A stretch of 64,000 nucleotides of DNA, from positions 18,548 to 82,547 of the forward strand of contig JAUCGF010000084.1 of the NCBI GenBank assembly GCA_030378005.1. Reading direction: 5' to 3'. Position numbers and translations under genes: made by a program. Shown here piece by piece: positions 1-9,175 of this stretch; positions within the stretch are counted from its first letter, which is position 1, and each line of letters opens with the position of its first letter. The notes below the pieces were generated by a model. That model was not told the DNA's origin. It did not search any database and saw only the letters and a program-made list of their open reading frames with translations. The stretch is from Desulfococcaceae bacterium HSG9 (GTDB lineage Bacteria; Desulfobacterota; Desulfobacteria; Desulfobacterales; JAUCGF01).

Positions 1-2181
1 TTTTTTTGCAGAATTCATAAGACGCATCATGTTGCTTGTGAGCTTTAATTCGGGATGAATTATTTCAAGCAAGCGGTAATCATTAAGCCTCAAAATAGCG
101 GGAAGCGGATTTTCTTCTTCAAGAATTAATTGTAATTCTGAAAAGATGCGACGACCGCTCAGTTCTTTGAAAAAATTATTTTTTACCGCGTTTTTGATCA
201 ACCCATGAGTCAGTTTGCCTATTTCAAAATCAAAGCGTTGTTCAAATCGAATGGCGCGAAACACCCGCGTAGGGTCTTCAACCAAGCTGAAATTATGCAA
301 CACCCGTATCGATTTGGCTTTAATATCCCTGTGGGCGGAATAAAAATCGATCATGCGGCCGAAATGCTCGGAATTTAATTGAATAATGAGCGTGTTAATG
401 GTAAAGTCGCGGCGATATAAATCCTGTTTGATCGAACTCATTTCCACAGTAGGTAAAGCCGCGGGAAATTGGTAATATTCCACCCTGGCGGATGCGATGT
501 CGATCTTAAAATTGTCAGGAAAAATAATCACAGCGGTTTTAAACTTGTTATGCGCGTGAACGCGCGCGCCGGCCAGACGGGCATATTGCCTGGCAAACTC
601 AATACCATCACCTTCGACAACAATATCGATATCTTGATTGGGCCGGTACAAAAGCAGATCACGTACAAAACCGCCCACTAGAAAACAATTACAGTGGATT
701 TGATCGGCTACCTGACCGAGATGTTCTAGTAGCCGGAACATTTCGGGAGACAGTCGTTCTCGAATAAAATTGATAATATTTTTCGTTCGTGCATGAACAG
801 AGCCGTTAAGCGCCGGGTGCATATCACGCGCAGTTTCCTCAGTGTCTGACGCAAGAACATTTAAAAGGTCTGTTCGGGTGACGACTCCGATTATTTTTTG
901 TCCGGTTTTATCACTCACCACCACCGGTAAAACGCGTTGCTTATTTTCAATAATTTTATCCCTGATTTCGGAAAGGGCCGCATCCGGCTCCACAGATACT
1001 GACTCGGTGTTCGTATATTCACGTACCGGCAGACCGCCAAGTTTATGATAAAGCGCTTTATCAATTACCTGTCGTGTGATATAACCGAGTAATTTGTCTG
1101 ATTGATTCCGTTTATCAGCTTTTTCAGTTACTAAAAGGGCGTTGATATTAGAGCGTGTCATCAGTTCAGCGGCCTGGCGACAGGTAACATCGGCATTGGA
1201 AATGATTGGAGGCGATGACATGAGTTTTGAGGCGATTATTTTAGGTTTTACTTCTTGATAAAGAATGTTTATCAGTTTATCTTCTATTTGGGCTAAAGTT
1301 CGATTTTTAATAGAAGCGGCCGCCGCATAAGTGTGTCCGCCGCCGCCAAGCACTTTGACAATTTTACCGACATCCACTTGGGGAATCTGGCTGCGTGCGA
1401 TGATATAGATTTTGGAACCCATTAAGGCGATAGCAAAAATTGCGTCAAGTCGTTCGATTTTGATCATTTTTTGTACCAGAAAGGCAAAATCTGACACATA
1501 ATCATTTCTGGTAATGCGCGTCAATGCAATTTCAGCGCCGTTAATATCAATACGTCGCACCGAGCGAATCATATCATTAAGGAGTTTAATCTCATCGGAA
1601 CGAATTTCCCTGGAAATCAAATTGGTAAGAGTGACCAGATTGGCGCCTTTAGATAGCAAATAAGCAGCGGCGTTAAAATCATGTGTTGTGGTCGAAGGAT
1701 AGGTAAATGACCCGGTGTCTTCATAGATGCCTAGCCCCATGATAGTGGCTTCATCTGCTGAAATGTCAATTCCTCGCTCTTTGATCAGGTCTAACAAAAT
1801 TGTTACTGTCGCACCTGTTGAACGGCAGACCGCGTGATGCGCTTTAATATCACCGGCAGATACCGGATGATGATCATAAATATGAACATCCACATCGGGC
1901 TTTTTCAGGAGATCGACGAATTTCCCGATACGACCGGATTGATTGGTGTCCACCAATACCAATCGCCGAACATCAGCTAAATCAATTGTATTAATATCTG
2001 TCATATTAAGAAGATAGCCGATTGAGTTGATAAAGAAATTTCTTATATTTTTTTCAGGCGCCGAGGGGAATACAACAAGTGCGCCGGGATATAGTTTTTG
2101 GGCGGCAAGCATGGATGCTAAGGCATCAAAGTCAGCATTAACATGGGTTGTAATCACAGTCAGCAATTTAGGATGGTTCAT
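1..2181 (-). CDS. DHH / CBS-pair / CCA-adding tRNA nucleotidyltransferase fusion (3' end outside window)
   Basis: Reading the reverse strand from the ATG at 2181 gives one open frame of about 727 codons that leaves the window at position 1. In order it holds a DHH phosphoesterase domain (NADFDALASM, later YDHHP, then a DHHA1-type GGGGHTYAAAA), a pair of CBS modules (around residues 325-450) and a class II polyA polymerase/CCA-adding head with FLVGGFVRDLL, the metal-binding DIDIVVEGD and RRDFTINTL, then VFRAIRFEQR. This architecture is familiar in deltaproteobacteria, where it is annotated as CCA tRNA nucleotidyltransferase or polyA polymerase. It probably repairs or completes tRNA 3' ends; the DHH and CBS parts suggest nucleotide hydrolysis and ligand sensing. 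The C-terminal RNA-binding part is not visible here. Confidence 0.9.
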   Translation of the reverse strand, partial: MNHPKLLTVITTHVNADFDALASMLAAQKLYPGALVVFPSAPEKNIRNFFINSIGYLLNMTDINTIDLADVRRLVLVDTNQSGRIGKFVDLLKKPDVDVHIYDHHPVSAGDIKAHHAVCRSTGATVTILLDLIKERGIDISADEATIMGLGIYEDTGSFTYPSTTTHDFNAAAYLLSKGANLVTLTNLISREIRSDEIKLLNDMIRSVRRIDINGAEIALTRITRNDYVSDFAFLVQKMIKIERLDAIFAIALMGSKIYIIARSQIPQVDVGKIVKVLGGGGHTYAAAASIKNRTLAQIEDKLINILYQEVKPKIIASKLMSSPPIISNADVTCRQAAELMTRSNINALLVTEKADKRNQSDKLLGYITRQVIDKALYHKLGGLPVREYTNTESVSVEPDAALSEIRDKIIENKQRVLPVVVSDKTGQKIIGVVTRTDLLNVLASDTEETARDMHPALNGSVHARTKNIINFIRERLSPEMFRLLEHLGQVADQIHCNCFLVGGFVRDLLLYRPNQDIDIVVEGDGIEFARQYARLAGARVHAHNKFKTAVIIFPDNFKIDIASARVEYYQFPAALPTVEMSSIKQDLYRRDFTINTLIIQLNSEHFGRMIDFYSAHRDIKAKSIRVLHNFSLVEDPTRVFRAIRFEQRFDFEIGKLTHGLIKNAVKNNFFKELSGRRIFSELQLILEEENPLPAILRLNDYRLLEIIHPELKLTSNMMRLMNSAKK

Positions 2182-2707
2182 AGAGGCGGTCACAGCAATC
2201 CTGTCAGGTTGTCAATAGATCGAAAGTTTCAAGTCACTTTATAATTTGTAATTACCCATAGCGTTCGGCACGTTTATTGCATAAAAACTTTAGAAGCCAT
2301 CAGAAACACTTAAATGCTTAACGATTTAGTAACTATCCAAAATTCAAACTTACTTTTCTGAACAATTGACTGCATCATATAGCATAATTTCAGACAGTTA
2401 GCTTTGTAAAAAATATCCATACCGAACGGTATTGGTAAATTACGGGTATCTGAACAATCACTTTCAGTTAATATTTTTTGTATTCGTATCAAATATTTAT
2501 TTAAACACAGACAGTATGAATTATCAAGATCAAGTTATTGTTAGGGATTCCAAATCGTTTTATTCTTTTTAAGCGTATCTTGAACTTCAATCTTGTCGTT
2601 TTAATCAGATAATGTTAATCATAGTAATAACAAGTAAAATCAGAGTACAGAATAACACAAATGATTGACCCGATATTATTCCAATTCAAACAATCAGGAG
2701 GCTTATT
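2182..2707. other. Intergenic region between two divergent genes
   Basis: A 526-base A+T-rich stretch between the reverse-strand DHH/CBS/CCA gene and forward pilC. Promoters for both genes should lie here. A weak match TTGTTA, 17 bases, TATTCT is seen near 2537-2565, and a strong ribosome-binding site (aggagg) precedes pilC. No convincing gene, RNA or repeat was found. Confidence 0.5.
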
Positions 2708-3913
2708 ATGACGGTTTACATATGGTCAGGTAAAAACCCAAAAGGTATTGCTCAAAAAGGTGAGATGGAAGCCGCATCTGAAGATGTTGTACGCTCTCAA
2801 TTGCAACGTAGAAAAATTACGATCAGCAAGATTAAGCCAAAGCCGAAAGATCTTTTTGAAAATATCGCAATGTTTCAACCTAAGATCAAAACCAAAGATG
2901 TCATTCTTTTTTCACGGCAATTTTCGACGATGATCGATGCGGGCCTGCCGATCATTCAATGTATGGATATTCTTGTTTCTCAACAGGAAAACCCGACAAT
3001 GAAAAAAATGTTGAAAGATGTTAAGGAGTCAGTCGAAAGTGGTTCTACATTGGCCGAATCTTTGAAAAAATATCCTAAAGAATTTGATGATCTTTATGTC
3101 AACATGATCGCTGCCGGCGAATCGGGCGGTATTCTTGATACGATTTTAAGACGGCTTTCCGAATATCTTGAAAAAGCGGCTAAATTAAAAGCACAAATCA
3201 AAGGCGCTATGACGTATCCGATCATTACAATGGCCATTGCAGGCCTCGTACTTGGCGTTATTTTGATTTTTGTTATTCCGGTATTTGAAGATATGTTTTC
3301 CAGTTTGGGTGGAGACCTACCGCTACCTACGAAGATAGTTGTGTTTATGAGCCGTACCCTGATCAGTAAAATACATTTCATTATCGGAGGCGTATTCATT
3401 TTCAATTATGCTTTTAAGAAATTTAAAAAAACACAAAAAGGAACTGAAGTGATTGATAAGATAGTGCTGAAGCTTCCGATATTTGGTGAATTATTAACTA
3501 AAGCGGCTGTAGCTAAGTTTACGCGTACAATGGGTACTATGCTATCCAGCGGCGTGGCCATTTTAGAAGCATTGGATATTGTAGCCAAAACATCCGGCAA
3601 CAAAACCATTGAAAAAGCGATCACTGATGTGCGCTACGGAATCGCCGAAGGGCGGACAATGGCAGACCCGTTATCTGAAGCCAATGTGTTTCCTAGTATG
3701 GTCTGCCAGATGATCGCAGTTGGTGAATCAACCGGTGCCTTGGATGCAATGTTAGAAAAAGTGGCCGATTTTTATGATGAAGAGGTGGATCAGGCAGTTG
3801 AAAATATGACCGCATTGATTGAGCCGTTTATGCTGGTTTTTTTGGGTATCACTATCGGCGGACTTGTGATAGCGATGTATCTGCCTATTTTCCAGATGGC
3901 TTCACTGGTCTAA
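2708..3913 (+). CDS. pilC: Type IV pilus inner-membrane platform protein PilC
   Basis: A 401-residue GspF/PilC family protein with two T2SSF repeats (about residues 68-190 and 270-393). The FSRQFSTMIDAGLPI start of the first repeat and the matching FTRTMGTMLSSGVAI of the second are typical, and each repeat is followed by a long hydrophobic helix. It forms the inner-membrane platform on which the pilus assembly ATPases act. The start is fixed by an aggagg ribosome-binding site seven bases upstream. The next gene encodes a PilS-like kinase, so this is a type IV pilus locus rather than type II secretion, but no pilB, pilT or pilA lies in the window. Confidence 0.92.
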   Translation: MTVYIWSGKNPKGIAQKGEMEAASEDVVRSQLQRRKITISKIKPKPKDLFENIAMFQPKIKTKDVILFSRQFSTMIDAGLPIIQCMDILVSQQENPTMKKMLKDVKESVESGSTLAESLKKYPKEFDDLYVNMIAAGESGGILDTILRRLSEYLEKAAKLKAQIKGAMTYPIITMAIAGLVLGVILIFVIPVFEDMFSSLGGDLPLPTKIVVFMSRTLISKIHFIIGGVFIFNYAFKKFKKTQKGTEVIDKIVLKLPIFGELLTKAAVAKFTRTMGTMLSSGVAILEALDIVAKTSGNKTIEKAITDVRYGIAEGRTMADPLSEANVFPSMVCQMIAVGESTGALDAMLEKVADFYDEEVDQAVENMTALIEPFMLVFLGITIGGLVIAMYLPIFQMASLV

Positions 3914-3978
3914 GTAACTTTAATTTCGGAAACTCGGAATATCGCCACTATTATTTCTGCGTTCCGCATTTTGCATCA

Positions 3979-5274
3979 ATGGATCATTTCAGCATCACCA
4001 GAGAAAGCGATTTTTACCACAAACTAAAGTGGCTGATGTTGGCGCGCGTCTTTTTTGCGTTAATAATGTTAACAACATCCCTGATTATTCAACCTGCCGA
4101 AAGCAAACCTCTGGAGAAACCTTTTGTTATTCTTTACACGCTTAGCCTATCTGTTTTTGTAGTTTCTCTTATATACGCAGCTATTTTTCGCTATGTTCGA
4201 ATTCGAAAAGGAATCCTGTTCGCATATCTTCAGGTAATAATTGACACTTTTTTTGTCAGCTTCATCATTATCATCACCGGTATATCATCCAATATCTTTG
4301 CGTTCCTTTATATGGTTGTCATTATCTATTCCAGCATTCTTCTTTTCAGAAGAGGAAGTTTTATCGTTGCGGCTATTTGCAGCATTCAATATGGTGCCAT
4401 CGCAGACCTTGAGTACTACGGCTTTTTGAATCCGTTTTTTTTAGATCATATATATTTATCGACGCCTCAGGATTGGCATCATGTCCTCTACCGTATCATC
4501 TCTACGATGTCAGCCTGTTTTGCAGTCGCTTTTTTAAGTAGTTTGTTATCAGAACGCACACGCACAACTGAGACAGAGCTTTTGGCCATGGAGAATCATG
4601 TCCGGCGGGTTGCCAAATTGGCGTCTTTAGGCGAAATGGCTGCAGGTCTGGCACATGAAATCAAAAATCCGTTAGCTTCCCTTTCCGGCTCAATCCAATT
4701 GTTGAAGCAAGATACTGACAGCGGCACTGCTGACAATCGCCTGATGCAAATAATTCTACGTGAATCGGAAAGATTAAACGCGCTTGTGTCTGAATTTCTT
4801 TTATTTGCCAAGCCTTCTCAGGATAATATTGAAATTATTCAGTTAGATCATGAATTAGCTGAAATTATCACATTGTTTAAAAATGACTCCAGTTGCCGAA
4901 ATCGTATTGATTTGACAACTGAACTCGTCCCAGACTTTAAGATCGCAATGGATCCGGCACAACTGCGTCAAGTGCTATGGAATATCCTTTTAAATGCGGC
5001 TGATGCAATTGAAAAACAGGGGCATATCATTATCAAAATGTACCCGCTACAAAGACGCCATGTGTGTATTACCATAACGGATGACGGTTGTGGCATGTCC
5101 CATAAGACAGTAAAAAAAATTTTCGACCCGTTCTTTACCACTAAGGCATCCGGCACAGGACTTGGCCTATCGATTGTTCATAGCATTCTACAATCTTATA
5201 ATGGCTGGTTAGGTGTTTATAGCCAATTAGATAAAGGAACGACATTTACGTTGAACATGAGAAGGCTGATATGA
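3979..5274 (+). CDS. pilS: PilS-like membrane sensor histidine kinase
   Basis: 431 residues. The first 185 are strongly hydrophobic with five or six membrane helices and no large periplasmic domain, as in PilS. A short linker leads to a HisKA domain with the phospho-accepting His in GLAHEIKNPLAS (about residue 226) and an HATPase with N box LLNAADAI, DDGCGMS, FDPFFTTKA and GTGLGLSIV. No PAS domain is evident. PilS normally phosphorylates the sigma-54 activator PilR to control pilin transcription; the expected pilR is not next to it, where lysS follows instead. It lies 65 bases after pilC, probably in the same transcript. The ribosome-binding site is weak, so the start is less certain than the gene. 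Confidence 0.85.
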   Translation: MDHFSITRESDFYHKLKWLMLARVFFALIMLTTSLIIQPAESKPLEKPFVILYTLSLSVFVVSLIYAAIFRYVRIRKGILFAYLQVIIDTFFVSFIIIITGISSNIFAFLYMVVIIYSSILLFRRGSFIVAAICSIQYGAIADLEYYGFLNPFFLDHIYLSTPQDWHHVLYRIISTMSACFAVAFLSSLLSERTRTTETELLAMENHVRRVAKLASLGEMAAGLAHEIKNPLASLSGSIQLLKQDTDSGTADNRLMQIILRESERLNALVSEFLLFAKPSQDNIEIIQLDHELAEIITLFKNDSSCRNRIDLTTELVPDFKIAMDPAQLRQVLWNILLNAADAIEKQGHIIIKMYPLQRRHVCITITDDGCGMSHKTVKKIFDPFFTTKASGTGLGLSIVHSILQSYNGWLGVYSQLDKGTTFTLNMRRLI

Positions 5275-5431
5275 ATTTGAAAAAGAATGCCTTCCGAATC
5301 AAATTTTAAATATCAGAAGTAAATTGCCGAACTAAATCTTGACTCCTATTTATAAATAAGCTATTTGTCGGGTTTTAATTTTAGTGAATATTTATAAATT
5401 GATAATTTTAAATAAATAATGGTTAAAAGCA

Positions 5432-6913
5432 ATGACGGTTAAAAGTAACTTTATTGAGAAGCGACGCAAAAAACTGGTGGAAATGAAAAATGCTAATATT
5501 GATTTATTTCCAAATGATTATAGAGTATTACATACAGTATTGAATATTCTTGAAACCACAGAAAATCTTTCAGACGCTAAAAATGAGGACAGCCCTGTTT
5601 TTACAACCGCTGGGCGTATGATAGCGGTTAACCGCTTTGGCAAGGCTTCTTTTATACGTTTCAGAGATCGTACAGGACAATTGCAAGCTTATATTCGCAA
5701 AGACAGAGTCGGTGATGAAGCTTACAGCCTTTTTAAAAAATCAGATATAGGTGATCATATCGGTTTAAGCGGTTCTATGTTTATAACCAAAACCGGTGAA
5801 CAGACCCTTTTGGCAGAAAAATTTAAACTTATCACCAAAGCCACACGACCGCTTCCTGAAAAATTTCACGGCCTTAAAGACCCTGAAAAACGCTATCGTC
5901 AACGCTATGTCGATCTGATTATGAATGAAGATGTGCGTGATACTTTTATCAAACGCAGTCGTATCATTCAAGAAATTCGTAATTTTCTGCTTGAGCGTGA
6001 TTTTTTAGAAGTTGAAACACCCATGATGCAACCACTTCCCGGCGGTGCGGAAGCCACACCTTTTAAAACGTATCACAATGCGTTGGGAACCGACTTTTAC
6101 CTGCGCATTGCTCCAGAACTCTACCTTAAACGCTTGGTTGTCGGTGGATTTGAACGTGTTTTTGAAATAAATCGTAATTTTCGCAATGAAGGGGTGTCAA
6201 CGCGGCATAATCCCGAATTCACGATGTTAGAATTTTATCAGGCATACTCTGATTACGAAGACCTGATGGATTTAACCGAAAAAATGTTTTGCGATGTAGC
6301 CATGATGTTGACCGGTGATAAACAAATTACCTATCAGGGTAATACGATTGATATGAAGCGCCCCTGGCGTCGTCTGAAACTGGTCAACGCTTTAACAACT
6401 GTTGGCGGAGTCGATCCTGATTTAATTAACGATAAAAAACGGTTGATTGAATTTGCCGCTTCGAAAGGCGTGGTCATTGCTGATACAACCCGTTTAGGCA
6501 AAGTTATTACCAAGTTGTTTGATGTGCTGGTGGAGCCGCAACTGATTCAACCGACATTTATTACCGACTACCCTGTCGAGGTTTCACCGCTTTCCCGTCG
6601 AAGCGACCAATTTCCGGATTTCACTGATCGTTTTGAACTTTTTATAGGCGGTTGCGAAATTGCCAACGGTTTTTCAGAACTTAACGATCCGGAAGATCAG
6701 AACGAACGCTTTATGCAACAAACCGCAGATCGCGAAGCCGGCGATAAAGAGGCGCATTGTATGGATACAGATTATATCCGAGCGCTTGAATATGGTATGC
6801 CGCCTACCGCTGGTGAAGGAATCGGAATTGATCGGATGACGATGCTTTTTACCGATGCCGCATCAATACGTGAGGTGATTCTTTTTCCGCACATGAAAGT
6901 CAGGGAAGTTTAA
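5432..6913 (+). CDS. lysS: Lysyl-tRNA synthetase, class II
   Basis: 493 residues, the usual length. An N-terminal OB-fold anticodon-binding domain (about residues 60-175) is followed by the class II catalytic core with motif 2 (FEINRNFRNEGVSTRHNPEF) and motif 3 (GIGIDRMTMLF). It charges tRNA-Lys in the cytoplasm. The 157-base upstream gap holds a possible promoter (TTGACT near 5338, 17 bases, TATTTG), so it may be transcribed separately from pilC-pilS. In many deltaproteobacteria lysS precedes the Lol genes as here. Confidence 0.96.
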   Translation: MTVKSNFIEKRRKKLVEMKNANIDLFPNDYRVLHTVLNILETTENLSDAKNEDSPVFTTAGRMIAVNRFGKASFIRFRDRTGQLQAYIRKDRVGDEAYSLFKKSDIGDHIGLSGSMFITKTGEQTLLAEKFKLITKATRPLPEKFHGLKDPEKRYRQRYVDLIMNEDVRDTFIKRSRIIQEIRNFLLERDFLEVETPMMQPLPGGAEATPFKTYHNALGTDFYLRIAPELYLKRLVVGGFERVFEINRNFRNEGVSTRHNPEFTMLEFYQAYSDYEDLMDLTEKMFCDVAMMLTGDKQITYQGNTIDMKRPWRRLKLVNALTTVGGVDPDLINDKKRLIEFAASKGVVIADTTRLGKVITKLFDVLVEPQLIQPTFITDYPVEVSPLSRRSDQFPDFTDRFELFIGGCEIANGFSELNDPEDQNERFMQQTADREAGDKEAHCMDTDYIRALEYGMPPTAGEGIGIDRMTMLFTDAASIREVILFPHMKVREV

Positions 6914-6973
6914 AATTACAAGTTACAAGTTTAAAGTGAACTAAGGGATTTCCCAAACAATAAACTACCCAAA

Positions 6974-7073
6974 TGTAGGGGGCGTTAGTGTAGCGTAACG
7001 CACCATGTTAATATTAAAAATTAATAAAACAATGATTTCGGTGCGTTACGGCTGACGCCTAACGCACACTACA
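6974..7073. repeat. 100-bp palindromic MITE-like element
   Basis: A 100-base imperfect inverted repeat with termini TGTAG and CTACA. The left arm carries GCGTTAG and CGTAACGCACC; the right arm, read in reverse complement, shows TGTAG, GCGTTAG and CGTAACGCACC in the same order. The core is A+T rich. It lies between lysS and the LolC/E gene and is flanked on both sides by the same 15-base string (tttaaagtgaactaa, near 6931 and 7087). It resembles the short non-autonomous GCGTTACGC-type palindromes scattered in many bacterial genomes. It has no coding capacity and could act as a terminator or transcript-stabilising hairpin. Confidence 0.8.
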
Positions 7074-7141
7074 ATCTATTACGAAGTTTAAAGTGAACTA
7101 ACAACTTAACACTTTAAACTTAACACTTTAAACTTAAACAA

Positions 7142-8371
7142 ATGTCTTTTGAATATTTTATCGGCGGCCGCTATTTACGCGCCAAACAAAAACAAGCCTT
7201 TATTTCATTAATCACCCTTTTGTCCATTGCCGGTGTGACAGTGGGCGTAATGGCGCTGATTGTAGTGATTGCCGTTATGGCCGGGTTCGAAGCTGACCTG
7301 AAAGAGCGTATTTTGGGCGTGGAGTCGCACGTTGTACTGATGCGTCATGGCGGTTCATTCACTAACTATCAGCAAAAACTGGAATATGTCAAAAAAGCGC
7401 AAGGTGTTGAAGCGGCGACTCCTTTTATTTTTGCACAAGTGATGTTACGTTCAAAATCAGGCGTATCAGGTGCGGTTTTACGTGGGATTGATCCGAACAC
7501 GGTCAGCCAGGTAGTCACAAAGTTAGATGCCGCCACTTTGAAAAAGCGGCAATCCAATGATATAAAAACAGATACATCTGTTCCCGCAATTGTTCTGGGA
7601 AAAGAGTTGGCCAAGAATTTGAATGTGTCGGTAGGTGATATTGTTTATATTATATCTCCACGAGGGATGCTTTCTCCTATGGGGCATATACCCGCCATGA
7701 AGCGATTTCGAGTCAGCGCTCATTTTGAATCCGGTATGTATGAATATGACGGATCACTGGCGTTTATCCATCTGCGTGATGCGCAACGCCTGATGCGTAT
7801 GAGTAATGGCGTTACCGGCATTGAAATTCGTGTAGATGATATTGATAAAGCTGATACCATATCAAAAAAGATACGCAAAGATTTAGGATTCCCTTTTTGG
7901 ACGCGCGACTGGATGCAGATGAATCGCAATTTGTTTTCCGCACTCAAGCTGGAAAAAACGGTCATGTTTATTATACTTGCGTTGATTGTGCTGGTTGCAG
8001 CGTTTAATATAGCCAGTTCTTTGATTATGATGGTGATGCAAAAAACACGCGATATTGCTATTTTGAAAGCCATGGGCGCGACAGATCGAAGTATCCGTAA
8101 AATTTTTATTTTCAAAGGCATGACCATCGGTGCGGTCGGCACATTTCTCGGAGTCTGTACCGGATTTGTTTTATGCAAATTGTTGGAACATTATAAGTTT
8201 ATTGAACTTCCCGGTGATGTGTATTACATAACGACGCTGCCTGTGCGCTTGCAAAGCGCGGACGTTTTATTAATTGCCATAGGGGCATTGGTAATCTGCT
8301 TTTTGGCCACGCTTTATCCGGCGCGTCAGGCATCGGGTCTTAATCCCGTAGAGGCGATTCGTTTTGGTTGA
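7142..8371 (+). CDS. lolC: Lipoprotein-releasing ABC transporter permease, LolC/LolE family
   Basis: 409 residues in the LolC/E pattern: the N-terminal signature FIGGRYLRAKQKQAFISLITLLS runs into a first membrane helix, a periplasmic domain of about 220 residues follows, and three membrane helices lie in the last 140 residues (FtsX fold, with LIMMVMQKTRDIAILKAMGA). It extracts outer-membrane lipoproteins from the inner membrane and passes them to LolA. Only one permease gene is present, so it may work as a homodimer of the LolF type; LolC versus LolE cannot be decided here. The ATPase gene overlaps its stop codon by 8 bases. Confidence 0.92.
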   Translation: MSFEYFIGGRYLRAKQKQAFISLITLLSIAGVTVGVMALIVVIAVMAGFEADLKERILGVESHVVLMRHGGSFTNYQQKLEYVKKAQGVEAATPFIFAQVMLRSKSGVSGAVLRGIDPNTVSQVVTKLDAATLKKRQSNDIKTDTSVPAIVLGKELAKNLNVSVGDIVYIISPRGMLSPMGHIPAMKRFRVSAHFESGMYEYDGSLAFIHLRDAQRLMRMSNGVTGIEIRVDDIDKADTISKKIRKDLGFPFWTRDWMQMNRNLFSALKLEKTVMFIILALIVLVAAFNIASSLIMMVMQKTRDIAILKAMGATDRSIRKIFIFKGMTIGAVGTFLGVCTGFVLCKLLEHYKFIELPGDVYYITTLPVRLQSADVLLIAIGALVICFLATLYPARQASGLNPVEAIRFG

Positions 8372-9167
8372 TACAAACCGACGTCATACAAGTGCGGAAT
8401 CCGATTGTACGGAATCACGCGAAAAAACCAACACTGCGTTGCCATTTGAAGCTTCAGGGGACCACGGCAGAGGTGATAATTTAATCCGCATTCGCAATTT
8501 AAGTAAGAGCTATACCAATAACACCAGCCAGTCAGCTAAAAGTCATTTCTCTATTTTAAAATCAGTGGATTTTGATCTGACTGTAGGAGAGACAGTCGCA
8601 ATTGTGGGGGCATCCGGTATTGGCAAATCTACCTTACTTCATATTATGGGGGCTTTAGACCGCCCGGATAGCGGTATTTTTTTGTTCCGCGGCCAGGATG
8701 TATTCAGTTTTGATAATAGCCAACTGGCATCATTTCGCAACACATCCGTAGGCTTTATTTTCCAGTTTCATTATCTTTTGGCGGAGTTCAGCGCTTTGGA
8801 AAATGCGATGTTGCCGATGCTGATTCAGGGCATTGACAAGGCTATGGCAAAAGAAACGGCTGAAGAAATCCTTGTCAGAGTCGGTCTCAAAGAGCGATTG
8901 TCATTTCGGGTTACCAAACTGTCAGGAGGAGAGCAGCAACGTGTCGCTTTAGCGCGTGCAATTGTTCTTAAGCCGGCTCTGTTATTAGCTGATGAACCCA
9001 CCGGAAACCTGGATCGACAAAACAGCGAACAGGTACACCAACTGCTGATGGAATTAAATCACGAATTTGGTATGACGATGGTCATTGTAACGCATAACGC
9101 TACATTGGCTTCCTATATGTCGCGGAGAGTGACCATCATTAACGGAAAATTGACAAAACCAATATGA
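8364..9167 (+). CDS. lolD: Lipoprotein-releasing ABC transporter ATP-binding protein LolD
   Basis: An ABC ATPase with Walker A GASGIGKST, signature LSGGEQQRVALARA, Walker B LLLADEPTGNLD and the switch His in VTHN. It powers the adjacent LolC/E-type permease. The frame opens with a TTG at 8364 that overlaps the permease stop, giving about 40 residues ahead of the usual IRIRNLSKSY start. This leader is hydrophilic and unlike LolD, so translation may begin further in, although no ATG is available before the domain. The downstream bamA start is almost coupled to this stop. Confidence 0.93.
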   Translation: MVDTNRRHTSAESDCTESREKTNTALPFEASGDHGRGDNLIRIRNLSKSYTNNTSQSAKSHFSILKSVDFDLTVGETVAIVGASGIGKSTLLHIMGALDRPDSGIFLFRGQDVFSFDNSQLASFRNTSVGFIFQFHYLLAEFSALENAMLPMLIQGIDKAMAKETAEEILVRVGLKERLSFRVTKLSGGEQQRVALARAIVLKPALLLADEPTGNLDRQNSEQVHQLLMELNHEFGMTMVIVTHNATLASYMSRRVTIINGKLTKPI

Positions 9168-9175
9168 GGTGCTTT

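Noticed and set aside
2310..2492. A 60-codon reverse frame in the intergenic region
   Set aside because: No ribosome-binding site and no domain-like composition; A+T-rich chance frame.
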